From the NCBI GenBank assembly GCA_015501605.1, contig JADNRZ010000018.1, positions 124,001 to 188,000 of the forward strand: 64,000 nucleotides of DNA, given 5' to 3'. Shown in pieces: positions 46,029 to 58,439 of this stretch. The stretch comes from Panaeolus papilionaceus. Lineage: Eukaryota; Basidiomycota; Agaricomycetes; Agaricales. The notes beneath the pieces are model-generated. The model did no database searches and was not told the DNA's origin. It saw only the letters and a program-made list of their open reading frames with translations. Numbering within the stretch: the first letter of the stretch is position 1; each line of letters begins with the position of its first letter. A program made the position numbers and the translations under genes.

Positions 46029-47553
46029 TGTCTTTGGGATGTGTCGCTATTGGAGATTCCACAGAGAGTCGAGAAGAAAGCTCAATGGGTGATTCGAGGC
46101 TCTATATGCACTTTGCAATCGGGATAATAGCGGCTCATTGTGAAGGTTATTATAGATAAAACCAATGCTTGTAATGTCAAGTTGTTACGGTGTAGCTTTC
46201 GCGTTCAGGGAGTGGGGTCGGCCCTTGACTGATGCAAAGTGAGCTTCGACAATCAGTGATTCGAGCTGCCAATACCTGTTTTCATCATCTTGACCATCTC
46301 TAAATTCCTTGTGCCTCTTTGTGGAACCCAATCAGCGTCGCTTCCTGTCTGAAAAGAGAATGGCTGGGAATGTCGGTATTATTACCTCGCGTGGATGTGA
46401 CACCGCCATCGGATGGCTATCTTAATCCTATCCGGACTGATTCTCCACAGACCATATCACTTTTCCCTCTTGCTTCGTATGATAAAATTGGACTCTATTG
46501 CCTGGTAGAGAACACATGTAAACTATCAGAGCTCACACATTCAATTTGATCGTCGTTACTATTGCGCCTCTTTCTGCACTATAATACCAAACAAAGACTG
46601 AGCGACGATTGGCCAAGACCCTTTCGGACCATTCGAACTATCTATCCGAGAGGTAAGAAGGTACAACTGTGGCTGTCCTATTCTCGTCTTGACATCCTGA
46701 GATATAAAAAATAATAGTCCCGCGCACAGAAAATCATGGCGGTTGGAGGGTATCCGATTTTAAAAAGTCCTTTACCCTCTCAAAAGAGCGAAAGAAATGG
46801 GCAGGTGTACGACATATATGCAGAACCCAGATAATATAGGCGTCCTTTTGCTCACTTTCTAACCTGGTGTAAATGACGGCATCAGAGTCAGCAAGCCGAG
46901 AAGTACCAAGAAAGTTGAAGAAACGAGAAACGAGGATCTGAGGCAGATCATTAAATTGAGTCGGAAACTAAGTACGTATCGCTCGTTTCTAAGTTGAGCT
47001 TGGCCAAAGATACGTCCAACGAAGAAACGTTCAACACCCCTGAAGCCAACCCAGAGCAACTCACTGAAGGGCACGGATTGAAGTCGCTTTCTAACCGATT
47101 AACCGAGATGATCGACATACTTCCAACCTGGCTAACTGCTTACCGCGGCAATGATGCGGCTCGGGATGTCCACCATCATCCATGATCTTCACGCGACGTC
47201 ATGTTCCATTGTACTGAAGGACGCACCGATGTAAATCATGCCCTTGAATCATGGGACGGGTCGCCTAGTTCTGTCGACGGTTGGGAGCAGCCCTTAACAG
47301 GTCCGATTTTCGATCCATTGTCAACATGACGACTGGTCTGTTTAATATCGGCGCCTACTGCCGAACCTTCACTTGTGATCGCAATTTCCCGCTAAGGGAT
47401 CCTATCTGAAGCAATAGTGTTACGACAGGAATAAAAGGAACAGAAGCATCGGGATAAATTGTAAGAGCGCTACATTGGTAGGGACCTATATATGGGTTAC
47501 AGGTGAAAGAAATGCACTGTACATATAACAAGTACGTGGGCGCGTTCGATTAT
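46029..47553. other. 1.5 kb region without recognisable gene
   Basis: The left end contains the promoter of the single-TM protein gene. The remainder holds only short frames, for example 46994-47185 forward, with no family resemblance. It borders the FunK1 remnant and may be remains of the same duplicated segment, but I could not align it to the intact FunK1 locus. Confidence 0.4.
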
Positions 47554-47735
47554 CCTATCAGCTGTTGTCACCGTAGATGAAAATACGATTGAAAATGTCT
47601 TGAATATTTTGCATATCCTCCCATATTTTTTCCTGGGGATATCGAACAAACTCATAAGATCGAAATCAATCAGGAACCATTGCCCGTTTGAGTTGAAGCG
47701 TATATTGTCCGGTTTGAATGTTGCAGTTCGTGTGA
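47554..47735 (-). pseudogene. Decayed 3' fragment of a FunK1-like kinase gene
   Basis: The reverse strand matches the last roughly 175 bases of the intact FunK1-like gene (38753-38930) at about 80-85 percent by eye, including the block for NSNGQWFLIDFDL and a TGATAG stop. The copy has lost the catalytic HND (now TAT after an Arg codon). It also has a one-base deletion just after the DFD block, which shifts the frame. No similarity was seen upstream, so only the end of the gene is present. It cannot encode an active kinase. Confidence 0.7.
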
Positions 47736-48756
47736 CTGTTTTGAGCCTGGACTTTGGACCCTAGTTGATGCTGGTCAGTAGCCCCTGGCAGTCCCTCAGA
47801 CACTGAAGATGAAAGACAGGAATTCACAAGCAGGCTATATGCAGGGAGTCAAGGACTTTTCGATGTCCACATAATGGTACATTGTACAAGCCGTATGTAT
47901 ATAACCGAGAAAAGCGATAGGGGTATGTGAAAGTTTAGAAGTGAATTTTGATATGCAAATGTGGGTAGTCCCTCCACAAAAGCGGGTAGAGGAGCGGAGT
48001 AGAGGTAGGGGGTGGAAGAAGCAAACAGCGAACCTGAAGAAAACAAAACAAGGAGCGACTGGTGTTGACTAGACACGACAAATGAGAGTGTGAATTTATT
48101 GCAAAGTATTGCGTGTTGTATGTATACTGGTGCTGAGAAACAAAGCGAAGAAAGCGCGACGGTATGCGTGTGCGAGACGAGGAAAGGCAAAGAGTTTGAC
48201 GGGTATGAGTGGGTGTGTGGTATGACCGATGGTGAGGGAATAAAAGTGCAGAAAGTGCGAGTGCGTAACTGAGAAGTTCTAAATCCCACAAAGGAATTGG
48301 GTGCAGTGAAAGGAATGAGCGAGCGACCAGAGACAACCACAAGACAAACAAAAGAGAAGGGAAAAGAATTCAAGCACTTTGCGATGCACGACCGAGAACG
48401 GAAAGGAAAGGAAATGAACAAGATATTACAACGTTCAGAAAAGAACGAGTGGAATGTATGATGTAAATTGAAGTTGACGATTGGCTAGGGAAGGTTTAAG
48501 TGGAAGAATGGCAAATTTCCATGATGCGAGCCCCATGTAAAATGCAATACCTGAAGAATTGCTATGAAAAGAATATGATGTGGATATGAAACAGAACAAG
48601 AAAACGATATCATACGGAGTAAAAAAAAATCCAGAGAGGGAGGAGGGGGTTGAAATACGCATAATATGAACAAGAAGACACAAAGCCATAAAATGCGATA
48701 AGCTGATGTACATAAGCTGGAAAGGGTTGTCGACCATGACGGACTATAATACTCGT
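47736..48756. other. Purine-rich region 3' of KAR9
   Basis: From about 47850 to 48700 the forward strand is strongly purine-rich (GAA, AAAG and GAGA runs), so the KAR9 sense strand is C/T-rich. A long reverse frame (48421-47849) is made of Ser/Phe/Pro codons from this bias and is not a credible protein. The part next to 48757 should hold the KAR9 3' UTR. Confidence 0.4.
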
Positions 48757-51700
48757 TTAACTCAAACCGGCTTGTCGATTGACAATATATTGACTCAGGT
48801 CCTGCCAGCCTAAAAGAACGAAAGACCCTTAGTACCGTGCGTTAGAAAAGGTAAATGCAAAAAACTTACCACCACCTACACGACACATAACCTTCTTCAC
48901 AGTTGTGGGGCCATTCGAGGCACCACCCTCCTTCTCAGCATTCAATTTACCAGCCCTCATCAACGTAGTCAACCGACAGGTAACGACCTTCCGGCTCAAA
49001 GCGTTTGAAAAGGCGTACTGAGCCTTGATCTCTTCACCCTCCTTTGGGACCTGGTTTCTCCTCATGGGAGGGTCGACTCTTTCTACCAAAAGGCCGTGGG
49101 TGAGAGAATTAGCAATGGCTGCAACCTCAGCATCAAGAGGGTCCCAAGGTGTAGTGGGGGTGTATTCATGAACAGGACCAGGTCCGTTGAAAATGATGTT
49201 GGAGAAATCCCTCTCATGTGTTGGTGTATGTGCTCCTGCCCTTGAACTGGGGCGAGAAGGCGCCTTGCTTGATGCATTATCTCTGAAACTGCTGGGTGGA
49301 GCCGGCGCCGTAGCCTTTGTAATAGTTGATGTCCGCGGTCGTCCCGGTGAGATGCCTGAGAAGCTTGTAGAAGCCGCAAGTGACGCTCTAGCCCGCATCA
49401 TATGCTCCGGTGTTTGCGCTCGCAAAGCATGATTGCGGAACGTTGGACCTCCCATCGGGGATTCTGCACCAGCACGGCCAAAGTGTGACATCGCCGAACC
49501 GGGCCTCGACGGTGTATAAAGTTGTAAAGTTGGCACCGGAATCATCGATCGACTGGGAGGACGAGGTGGATGACGAGATGGTGAGGAGCTACTCACGCCT
49601 GATGCAGAGAACGCAGGTGAATATGAGCGACCGAAGGGGTTTTCATCATCTGGTCCTCGTGCAGAAACGGATCGATTTTTGCCTGCTGGCGCTGGGATAT
49701 GGCTGGGGGTTTTCGGTCGCAAGCGTGGTGTTGCCGCTGCTGATATTGTGCCTGCATTGTTGGGGCCAGGGGTGATGGATCTGGAATTAGCGGCGCGAGA
49801 TGGTGTTCTAAGTGCTGGGGTAGAAGATGGAAGGCGAGCAGTAGATTGGCTATTTAGGTAGGCGGAAGATTCAACAGGAGACCAGGGTCGTGAGGATGCC
49901 ATAGACGTCCGCGATAGACTGCGCTTGTATGGTGTTCCAAGTGCTGGAACAGGGGGGATATTGCTGTCATGCTGTGAGTAATACCCAGAAGATGACGGCG
50001 GCCTTCTGGGAAGAGTTGCGCGGATGGTACCGCCCCTTTCATCCTTCTCAACCTTCGTGGAGCTATTCCAAGGCTGTCGACCTGGAGCGTTACTCGACGA
50101 CGTGGTTCTGGATATTGTCCCAGATACAGAACCAGTTGTAGAAGCATTGTCTACCCTTGAAACATTTGGTGACGAATCGGGCGTATAACTTTGACTATGC
50201 TTGTGGCTAGGTCGATCTGGTGTCGTCGGTACCTCAGATGTCATACGACTAAGAGCTCCAAACACAGATGATCGTTGTTTGCGCATCGTTGCACTGGGAT
50301 AGTTTTCAGGCGCAGACTTCTTGGTGATAGCCAGTGGCGACACTGGACCGGAAGAGCTGGTCGCGCTGCTTCTCGACGTGCTCCCAGTGAGCTTCCTAGC
50401 AAACTTTCTGAATGGAGAAATCGACCGCGAAAGTGATATGCTGGAGCTTGCATTGCTGGAAACTCTAGACATCTTTGATGCGCTTGGAGGGGTGGCGAGG
50501 TATCCCGAAGGACCCCTTGACGTGGTGGCATGTCCAGAGGCGCTAGAATCAGCTTCTGAGACTCCATCGGCAGCAAGCAAATGCTTTCGTGTGTTTTCCA
50601 TCTCTGAGTCTGTTCGTGTTATCCTATCCCTCAAACTTTTCCACCTCTGTGCAGATTCGGCATGTCTCCGTAATGTCTCCCCGTTCTTGGTGACCCTATC
50701 TCGCACTCCTTTGTCTATAATGGCGAGGACCTTCGATGTAGCTGGCATGTAATGTCTGTCGTACGGAAAGGTTAGCTAAATTGTAAACGACCGACGGGCG
50801 GAGATAGACTAACTTCTTTTTGGCTTCATACGATTCTAGAAGTGAAATAAAGGTCTCGTAGGTAATTGGGGTTTTATCACTTCGACCAGATGGCAGTGCA
50901 GCATTAGATTGGAAGTCATCATTAGCACCTCTACGATGCACTTGCCATATGAATTCCTGTAAAAGTCTAAGCTGACGTCGGGATCCAGTTGTCGGCATAA
51001 CTCCGCACCTGACAGCGATTAACAGCTTTCTCTAAGCTAGACATCATGCCATCTGCTTGGTCGGTGACAGTTCTGAAAACTGTTAACCACTTGTCCTCCT
51101 TCAGTTCTTCCCTCAAAACTTCACTTTCGTCCTGTACGGCCTCCCATTCGGCCAAAAGGGCAGCATGCTTGCGCAAAAGGGCAGAATGGTCGCCTTCTTC
51201 TGAACTAGCTCCCGCGCCACCCTCTCCTTCCCTTGCGGCTTTCGCTTGAAGGAGTGGCTCGACAGATTTGTTGATGTTGTTGATACCTGAATCCACCGCC
51301 TCCAACTTTTCAGTCAATGTTATGAGCGATTGATCAATAACGCTTGATGTTGTCGCGTCTTCATTATCAGTGGAAGATTGAGATTTATGCCTGAGTTCCT
51401 GTATTTCTGTAACGGGGAGATGAGAATGGCGAGTTCACTGCAGGTACTCTGATGGAAGACACACCAAATATACGAGTTTGGATATCCGACACGGCGTAAG
51501 ACAGCTCCGTGATGTGAGTTGATATGGCGAGAAGTCGGATATCACTGGAGAAGTTCCAAGTTTGAGTCAGAGAAAGGGTGATACATAGAGAACGTTGGTA
51601 AGACACACTCTGTGCTCTTCTGTTTAGAAAGAGTACGCCTGACAGTGATCGTAGCGTTTTCTACAAAGGAAACATTTCACAGAGAAGGAATATTTTAATC

Positions 51701-51892
51701 AAACTACGCGTAATAAATAAGGAATAAACAGTACACACCGTCATCCTCTAGATCAAGTGAATGCTTGGACGACGAAGCTGAGCGATTTGAAGCAATGGAC
51801 GCTGCTGGCGATGGAGGAACATAGTTAAGGCTGCTCTGCGACATAGAGCTATAGTATGAGCTCTGAGATGAAGTGACGCTGATTGATCCCAT
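48757..51892 (-). CDS. KAR9: Kar9-like spindle-positioning protein with GAR domain
   Basis: Exons from 51892 down: 51892-51739, 51660-51609, 51544-51465, 51406-51009, 50956-50814, 50755-48870, 48809-48757; 921 residues. The N-terminal third (about residues 60-350) is helical and matches the Kar9 family: TLTEKLEAVDSGINNINKSV, TPITYETFISLLESYEAKK and HYMPATSKVLAIIDKGV. A long Ser/Pro/Arg-rich middle contains three SxIP motifs (SNIP, SHIP, SMIP). The C-terminus is a GAS2-related (GAR) domain: SRKVVTCRL, then KVMCRVGGGWQDLSQYI completed by the last short exon. Kar9 links microtubule plus ends, through EB1/Bim1, to actin-based transport for nuclear and spindle orientation. It may also serve nuclear movement in a dikaryon. 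Confidence 0.87.
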
Positions 51893-52925
51893 AATGTATG
51901 TCTGAGAGTTGGGCGAAATTAGAGGGTTTCAAGTAAAGAGGAGCTATAGATGATGGAAAGGAGAGTTTAAGAGGTGGACCGAGGTTATTCAGAGAGTCGT
52001 AGACAATGAAATTGTAACCTGTAAAGAGGAGAACTCTGCTGGCGACCTGGCGGGCAAGAGTAACCAAAGAATGGCAGTTTGAGTGAGATTTGGCGTTGGC
52101 CGTTGTTGGCTCCAGTCCAAGCCTGCCACTCAATCAACAAATCACGAACTAAACAAGGGACTCCTCAATAAGTCACACAAAAGTCACTGTCACAACTCAA
52201 GCTTTCAATGAACTAAGTAGCAACCTTTTAATTTCCTTCTTTTAATTTTTACAATGAACATCTTAGCTTTTAAAACTGCCACCTCATTCATTTTCACGTT
52301 ATTATGCACCATGTGAATCTCATCTACTACCCTGATGGAAACCAATACGATTCAATTTATACTCCAGATGCTATTGTCGTGGTTAGAGCAAAGTATCGCA
52401 ACCTTTATTCTAGTTCTGATATCGTCAAACCCTTGAATTTGACTGCCAAGGACCGTATGCACCTCAAAAAGAGTTGCTATGAGAGCTACGATCGAATTCC
52501 CGATCAGCTCAGCACCATCTCAGCATTAAGGCTGATTGCACTATATATAGCAGAAATTCCCATATCAAGTAATCCACTTTTCATCCAGCATTTTCTTTGC
52601 TATGTTCTCGAGCGTCTAACTGAATAGCATGTCAATGTTTCCCAAATGATTTTACTTTAAATTTATTAAATCTTTCGTCAGGTAACCCCAGTCCTTTGTA
52701 TACTGTCACATCGTGACACCAAATATGGATGCGAGATTAGCTTTTAGTCGCACACTTTGACCCGTTAATGAACTATATGTACAAAGAATGCCCAATTATA
52801 TTAAGCTCAATACAGCTTCATAATACCAAATCTCCACGAATCGGTTTACTATGAAACAAATAACATCAACACATTACAAAAACAAGCGTAGCACCCAAAT
52901 TCTACGTCCAAGAAAAACTCTATTT
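51893..52925. other. Intergenic region between KAR9 and the Clr2-like gene
   Basis: The left part is the KAR9 promoter; the right part is 3' of the Clr2-like gene. An ATG-initiated forward frame of 107 codons (52304-52627) is the only sizeable frame. Its product has no recognised motif and its upstream sequence shows no promoter signal, so it is not called as a gene. Confidence 0.4.
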
Positions 52926-55575
52926 TTACGCCGTCTCTGGCTGATCAACCACCATGGCATCATCCGCAGGGATATTGGGCTGAAGATTCATCGGCTCTAC
53001 GTCCATATTATCCACCCTTCTGATATCAGCAAGGAAATCCTCCAACTTCAACCGCGCCGTCGCCTCCGCTCCCTGCATCATCAGAAGTCTCGACTTCTTA
53101 TACTTATGCGGGTCAACACTGTTATAATACCCTGCGAGCAAACCTTCCAATGACCACAAGTTTGATCCTTTCGTTAACCCTATGTGTTCAGGCAAGCTCA
53201 TCAGCCGCATAGTTTCAGCTGCGAGCCTCGGGTGATGTAGGATACGAGGGTAATATCGACCTCCAACCATCGCCATTGAGCCAACAAATTCCCATCCCGA
53301 CTCGACAATAGGGCGGAACTTGAACCCAACAGGAGCCTCGGGCATGATATCTTTCTGCGGTGGCATAGAGAACTGAGATGCGGGTAACGTCGTAAGCGAT
53401 GTGTGTTGCTTCGGAGGAGCGGAAGGTGCAGCTGGATCAGCACCATTAGCTTGTTTCTTCCCTTCGACATGTTTCCACGGATCAGGTCCCTCCCAATCCT
53501 GCTCCACAAGCTCAAACAGAGGTCCACAGAACCGGGCCTCATTACGCATCTTTCCATCCTCCCCTGGGACCTTGACAGCGTATAGCCCGTCCAGGCGCAC
53601 AAAGACGCTCCTGTTGCCTGCTCCAATTGGTTGACCATCCACAGACGAACTCCCCTGTGATTCTATCGTCGATTTCGAAGGACCACCAGGCGCCAAAATG
53701 CGCTGAGCACCATTAGGCGCAAGGCCTCGTCGGGGCATCTTCAAGCGCAGGAAATCGCCTAACCAAATCCGTTCGCAACCCCACCATAACCCTTGATATC
53801 GTGTCTGCGAGGCATGCTGCTGAATTCCAACAACACGTCTCGTAATGCGCTGGTTATCCTGTTTGGAATGGGACACGTCGATGGTTGATGTGCTCTTGTA
53901 CTGCGATGCCTTCATTACTTTGTCATTGTGTTCCGAAGCGGCTTGGATGGCAGAGGAAAGCGACATGTAGTCGGAAGGTGGTTTGGGTTTGGATTGGGAT
54001 GGGGGTGCAGATATAGATTGGGACGGCGCTCGGGATAGCATCCTGGGTTTAGCGCTGATACTACCCGTTTCTTCCACTTGGTCATCCTGCTGGGCGTGCG
54101 ATATTTTCCCAAAATGCATAGTAAACTCGTCTGTGACACACCAAAACGAAGCAAGGCCCGATGCTATCTGCATTGCGAGAGCAAAGGCTGGGACAGCTTC
54201 CTCAAAGTCGCGAGGGCCATCGCCCCCCGGTGAGGGATTAAACTTGTGCATAAGGTCTTTGTCAAAATTCATTTTCTCGTCCGGGATTTTCTTCATCTCA
54301 TTGAGAAGCTCGTCCGACGGGCAAAAAGCCACGTAGGGAATGACGTCTGCACTCGAAACGTCGTTAATAACGTGCTTTGTTCCCATAAGTTGGATCCTAT
54401 ACGTGAAGGACTGTTTCACATCCCAAGGAGCTTGTGTGTTTGTGTTTTGAAGAATGACTCCGCGGCCTTCATCGTTCTCGTTCACCTGAATGGGTTGGGA
54501 AGATGAGCCAGCAGGAGGGGGATCACAAGAGGCAGCATATTCCGATGTTGCCCTGGGCACGGGAACGCTTTTGAGTGTGTACTCGTCAATAACACCAGGC
54601 CACCATTCAATATTTTCGACCTCGGGGTCTGGGGTCACAATAGAGGGGTAAATCCGACACCAGATGACTTCACCCTCGCGGAAGTAGCGTCGAATCTGCA
54701 TGGATGTCTTTGCATGCACAGCACGAACATCCCTATGAGCCTCGTCGACGACTGGGTGCGAAAGGACATCTGGTCCAGCTCGTAAAAGTTTTGCCCTTTT
54801 CTGCACAGCGCCAAAAAGGTTGGGGTCTGCACGAGGTCGAGTTGGTCGGGGAACGCGTGCGGATAGACCAGCACCTTCAGCTGGGTCCTTTCCTTTCCCT
54901 TTGTCCTTCTTGAGCGGCTTAATTCGAGGGATAGAAGGCGACGGGCCTGGACTGCCTCCAATGATGTGGGATATACTTGCGGTGATTTCGCGTTGGGCTT
55001 TGGGTCCTTTGCAATACTTGCAAAAGCAGATTTCTGTATCGTGATTGGGAGACATGAGCCAGATTGCGTGTGGTATGAACTCGTTAATGGAACGGAATCT
55101 CTTCTTGGGTGGGCCTATTCGAGTAATAGATGCCGAGAAAAGTGACATGTTTTAATCAGGCAATTGAACAAGTTGGCTCGCAGTTTACAACTCACCATAA
55201 AGATAGATATCATGTCTAGGGTCATTTTGTGGTCCTTTGTGGTGGTCATACATAGCATAATTCTCGGGAAATGACTTGAGGACGTAGGAGGGTCCCTCTA
55301 CAATCCGCAAGGTGAGTATTTCGACAAAACAACACGCGACAGAACGGACCTGGCATATTGAGAGCTTTCGCAACAGCAGCACCTGCAGAAATTCTCCATC
55401 TCCTGTGGGGCCCTTGGGTGTCTGATACGGGTTCGAAAAAGTTGACATGACCATCCTCCACAACTTCAGTTACCAGACTTGGCCATGTGTCTTTGGATCC
55501 ATCTGAGCGGGTAAACTCGAGGTAATGTGGATTGGCCGGAAGTGGTATTTGGGCGTCTGAAACGGTTCTAGGCAT
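52926..55575 (-). CDS. Clr2-like transcriptional silencing protein
   Basis: Exons 55575-55350, 55297-55196 and 55114-52926; 838 residues. The N-terminal part (NPHYLEFTRSDGSKDTWPS, then RRWRISAGAAVAKAL) fits the Clr2 N-terminal domain. After YAMYDHHKG and DIYLYGPPKKRFRS the protein continues with INEFIPHAIWLM and a CFCKYC cluster. A second conserved block, EVIWCRIYPSIVTPD with WWPGVIDEYTL, is typical of the Clr2 C-terminal domain. In fission yeast Clr2 is a subunit of SHREC, which deacetylates and remodels nucleosomes to silence heterochromatin. A long low-complexity insert (Ser/Pro/Lys) sits at about residues 150-200 and another around 470-540. Both introns leave one base over and splice cleanly. 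A further intron inside the 2.2 kb last exon cannot be excluded. Confidence 0.75.
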
Positions 55576-56553
55576 TGTGCTGGGGGTTGCGACTCAAGAC
55601 CAAAGGGGTTTGATGTTGACAATATGATTGGTCTTTAGGATATGTCGTGGTCAATGGTGAGTCGAGCGTGGTTAAACTATGAATTTGAGTTGTAGACGTC
55701 AATATATATGTTCTTCCTGTATCTGAAAGAAAACGCGATTAGAGATAGAAGAAATTAAGACGATTCGAGGTGACCATGACTCGGATTGAGTGTGTTCCGC
55801 GCAGTACAGGAGTTGTCAACCCTAATTAGACCCTCAATCAAAAACATGGACAAACATCATCTCCCCATCATAATTTATAAATTTGGTTTTGGCCCCTTTT
55901 ATCATCTTTACCCTCAATGCCTTCTTGGCTAAATAAAAAATTTCCGTCCTCGTTTTGCGTTCGAAATCACCGTTGAAATGTCATACGCCCCGTATATCTA
56001 CATTCCTCATTTGATGCTTCCACCTGAGGGATGTTAAACAACGCGGCAATATAGATGTAATTTTATTCGATGGCTCAGCAGAATGTCATTCATCGTCTCC
56101 TTTTCAACGAGATGATACTCTGTATGAACCGTACATCTTGCTTGTTAGATTGACCGTTGTGTTTTTAGTTTTACGTTCCAATGTAAACCTTATGTTGACA
56201 TCTTATAGCATCTCATTACTTCTCCCGCACATCACGCAAAAGTCTAACACCGTACAGTCAAAGGGAGAAAGCCGAAATTTTACGACGGTTTTCAATCCGA
56301 GTAAGCTCCTTTCAAAGCACAGTGCTCAACCACGATATAACTATTTCTCTAGCTGTAAACCTCAAGATAGAAAATGTATGCAATACAATACGATGAACAC
56401 GTTAAAATCCCCAACCGAGAAAAAAACCTAGCGCTGGCTAGGCTGAGACAGCACTTCATATCCAGCTTCCTATGCGACTAGCCTGACATTTTGTTTCAGC
56501 CGTACATTTCGATCCATCAAACAGAGGACACATCATTAAACGTCGCACTCACC
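55576..56553. other. Intergenic region upstream of the Clr2-like gene
   Basis: This 1 kb holds the promoter of the Clr2-like gene at its left end and the 3' region of the first F-box gene at its right end. The sequence is AT-rich with only short meaningless frames. No repeat or RNA gene was seen. Confidence 0.4.
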
Positions 56554-58010
56554 CTACTTGCTAGTATCGAACGCGTTTATCTTGATCAACCCCTTCGCCT
56601 CCAACCCAGGACTACTCAACACAACATCCTTCAAGAACCTCGGCGCCACACCAAACCCAATTGGATTTTCCAGTATAAAATCCAACTTGACCTGTTCCAA
56701 ATTATCATAGGCATGGTACTTGGGTTGCAACCCTGCCTCATACTCGGTCCCTGCATCATGACCACACAGAACGGCGTCTATATCCGTCCAGCAATCGAAA
56801 ATCGCCGTGTTCATGCTATGATCCATATACGGCGCCGGCAAAAATAATGCATACGCGATATGGATGTTTCGTATCATGTTGGGGCGTGCGTTTACACGTA
56901 TGGTGTCGACCCCGCTTTGTACAAGCGCCCCGATCCACGGGAGCGGGTCGTCCATCTTCTGAAGAACGTCGACGTTGATTTTGAGGTCCTGCAAGTGGAC
57001 CACCTGGGTTAGGTCGAAATGGTCCTTGGGTGGCATTCGCCAGTAGTCCTGGAGATCCGCTACACCAGGTCGTGGTCAACAACTCGGGAGAATCAGCGCA
57101 ACAGGAAACGCTCACTATCGTTCATCAACCCAAGTTCCAGCTGCTCGACCGAGACAGACGCATGCAAAAGTTTGGCGAACTCCGCAAAGTCACCCGAGAT
57201 TGACATGCTCAATTTTCGAATTGCTCCTAGCGCAATTGTCGATGCGGGGTGAAGAAGCAGATCAATGAACACGGTCGAAGTCCTTGGACCAATAACCAAA
57301 GTGTCCAATTGTGCTTTGTCGGTTTCTACCATCTTTACTTCGTTATCCAAGCACCGGACGCTCCCGTTCTTGAACGTAATATGGTCCAACTCGAGGATAC
57401 GCAGCTGCTTGCAGCTCGCCAGCATAACATGGACGCACTTGGCCGTCTCGAACATCAAGCTGCTAAGCTTGACTTCAGAGAGCGAAGGCAGGGCGAGCAC
57501 ATGCCCCTGAATAGCACCCTTCAAGCTGGCTGGAATATTCGCCCACGGCGTGCTCATCGACGCTGACCTCCCAATCTCGAATCGACGGAGGTTGGGGAGG
57601 AGGCGGAGCAAGTGCGGTAGCTTCTCCTCGTGCGCAAGCCACTCGCGGGACAGCATCCCCTCGATGAGCCGTATTTCGCGGATGTAGTGTGCGATGGGAG
57701 TGTCATTTCTGCCCTGGTATGCGATTTGATCAGAGATGTTGTGGCTGAGGATATCGAACAGCCTGGCGCATGGCGTCACTGGTGCTTGGCCTGATCTGGA
57801 GAAGAAGGCTTTCCTGCGATTGGTGGGGTTCTTGGGCGGTTCGAGAGAGATGCGGTGGAAGAGGAGCACACGAGCGGTTGCCCGCCATTCTGGGGACACT
57901 AGCGCACACTTTCGCAGTGTTGGTGTGTCATTGTGAAGGTGTCCTAGCACATTGTCAAATATCTCCTGCGGTAAATCTTGCGAGATGCCGACTATATCGT
58001 CGAATTCCAT
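56554..58010 (-). CDS. F-box protein with leucine-rich C-terminus (tandem copy A)
   Basis: Exons 58010-57116 and 57059-56554; 466 residues. An F-box motif is near the N-terminus (LPQEIFDNVLGHL, CALVSPEWRATARVLLFHRI, residues about 13-53). Irregular leucine-rich repeats follow (LPNLRRFEIG, LPSLSEVKLSSL, KQLRILELDHI). F-box proteins recruit substrates to SCF ubiquitin ligases through Skp1; the substrate here is unknown. The C-terminal half (PLPWIGAL, LEQVKLDFILENPIG) resembles that of the adjacent gene, so the two are tandem duplicates. The single intron (57 nt) lies at the same relative place as in the neighbour, after the repeat region. Confidence 0.8.
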
Positions 58011-58439
58011 CTGGTTCTATCGTTCAGGTTCTGGAATGGCAGGGATGATGAACCAAGGGAGAGCAGTAACACGACGGTAGATGGCAAGAGGGGCTGGACC
58101 TCACGATGGGAATCCGCAATCGCTACGTAGGAGTGTAGTTTCGGATATATGAGCATACTAAAATAGCGGCGGAACGGGAGACCAGAGTAGTATCTAGCTG
58201 GCATCACACTTGGAGCCAATGATCGTTTAGGATCGTTTACTTCGGGGAGGTCAGAACAGACGATGCCCATTGGTAGTTATCAAGCCAAGTACAATTGAAT
58301 TATCATATATAGAAGAGAAAGGCAAGCTATTGAATTATGAATTATTTAAATTTACGATCGGAAGGCGTTTATTCGCGAATACGGAATCACCAGTTGAATG
58401 GCAAATTGGGTATCTAAAAGGGACGGATGCAGTGCCGTG
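58011..58439. other. Intergenic region between tandem F-box genes
   Basis: These 429 bp contain the promoter of copy A and the 3' UTR of copy B. No TATA box or other element was identified. Confidence 0.4.

Noticed and set aside
47849..48421. Reverse frame of 190 codons
   Set aside because: The product is Ser/Phe/Pro-rich because the strand is pyrimidine-rich. No family or regular domain is visible.
52304..52627. ATG-initiated forward frame of 107 codons between KAR9 and the Clr2-like gene
   Set aside because: No motif, no promoter signal and no splice partner. It is too short to be convincing alone.
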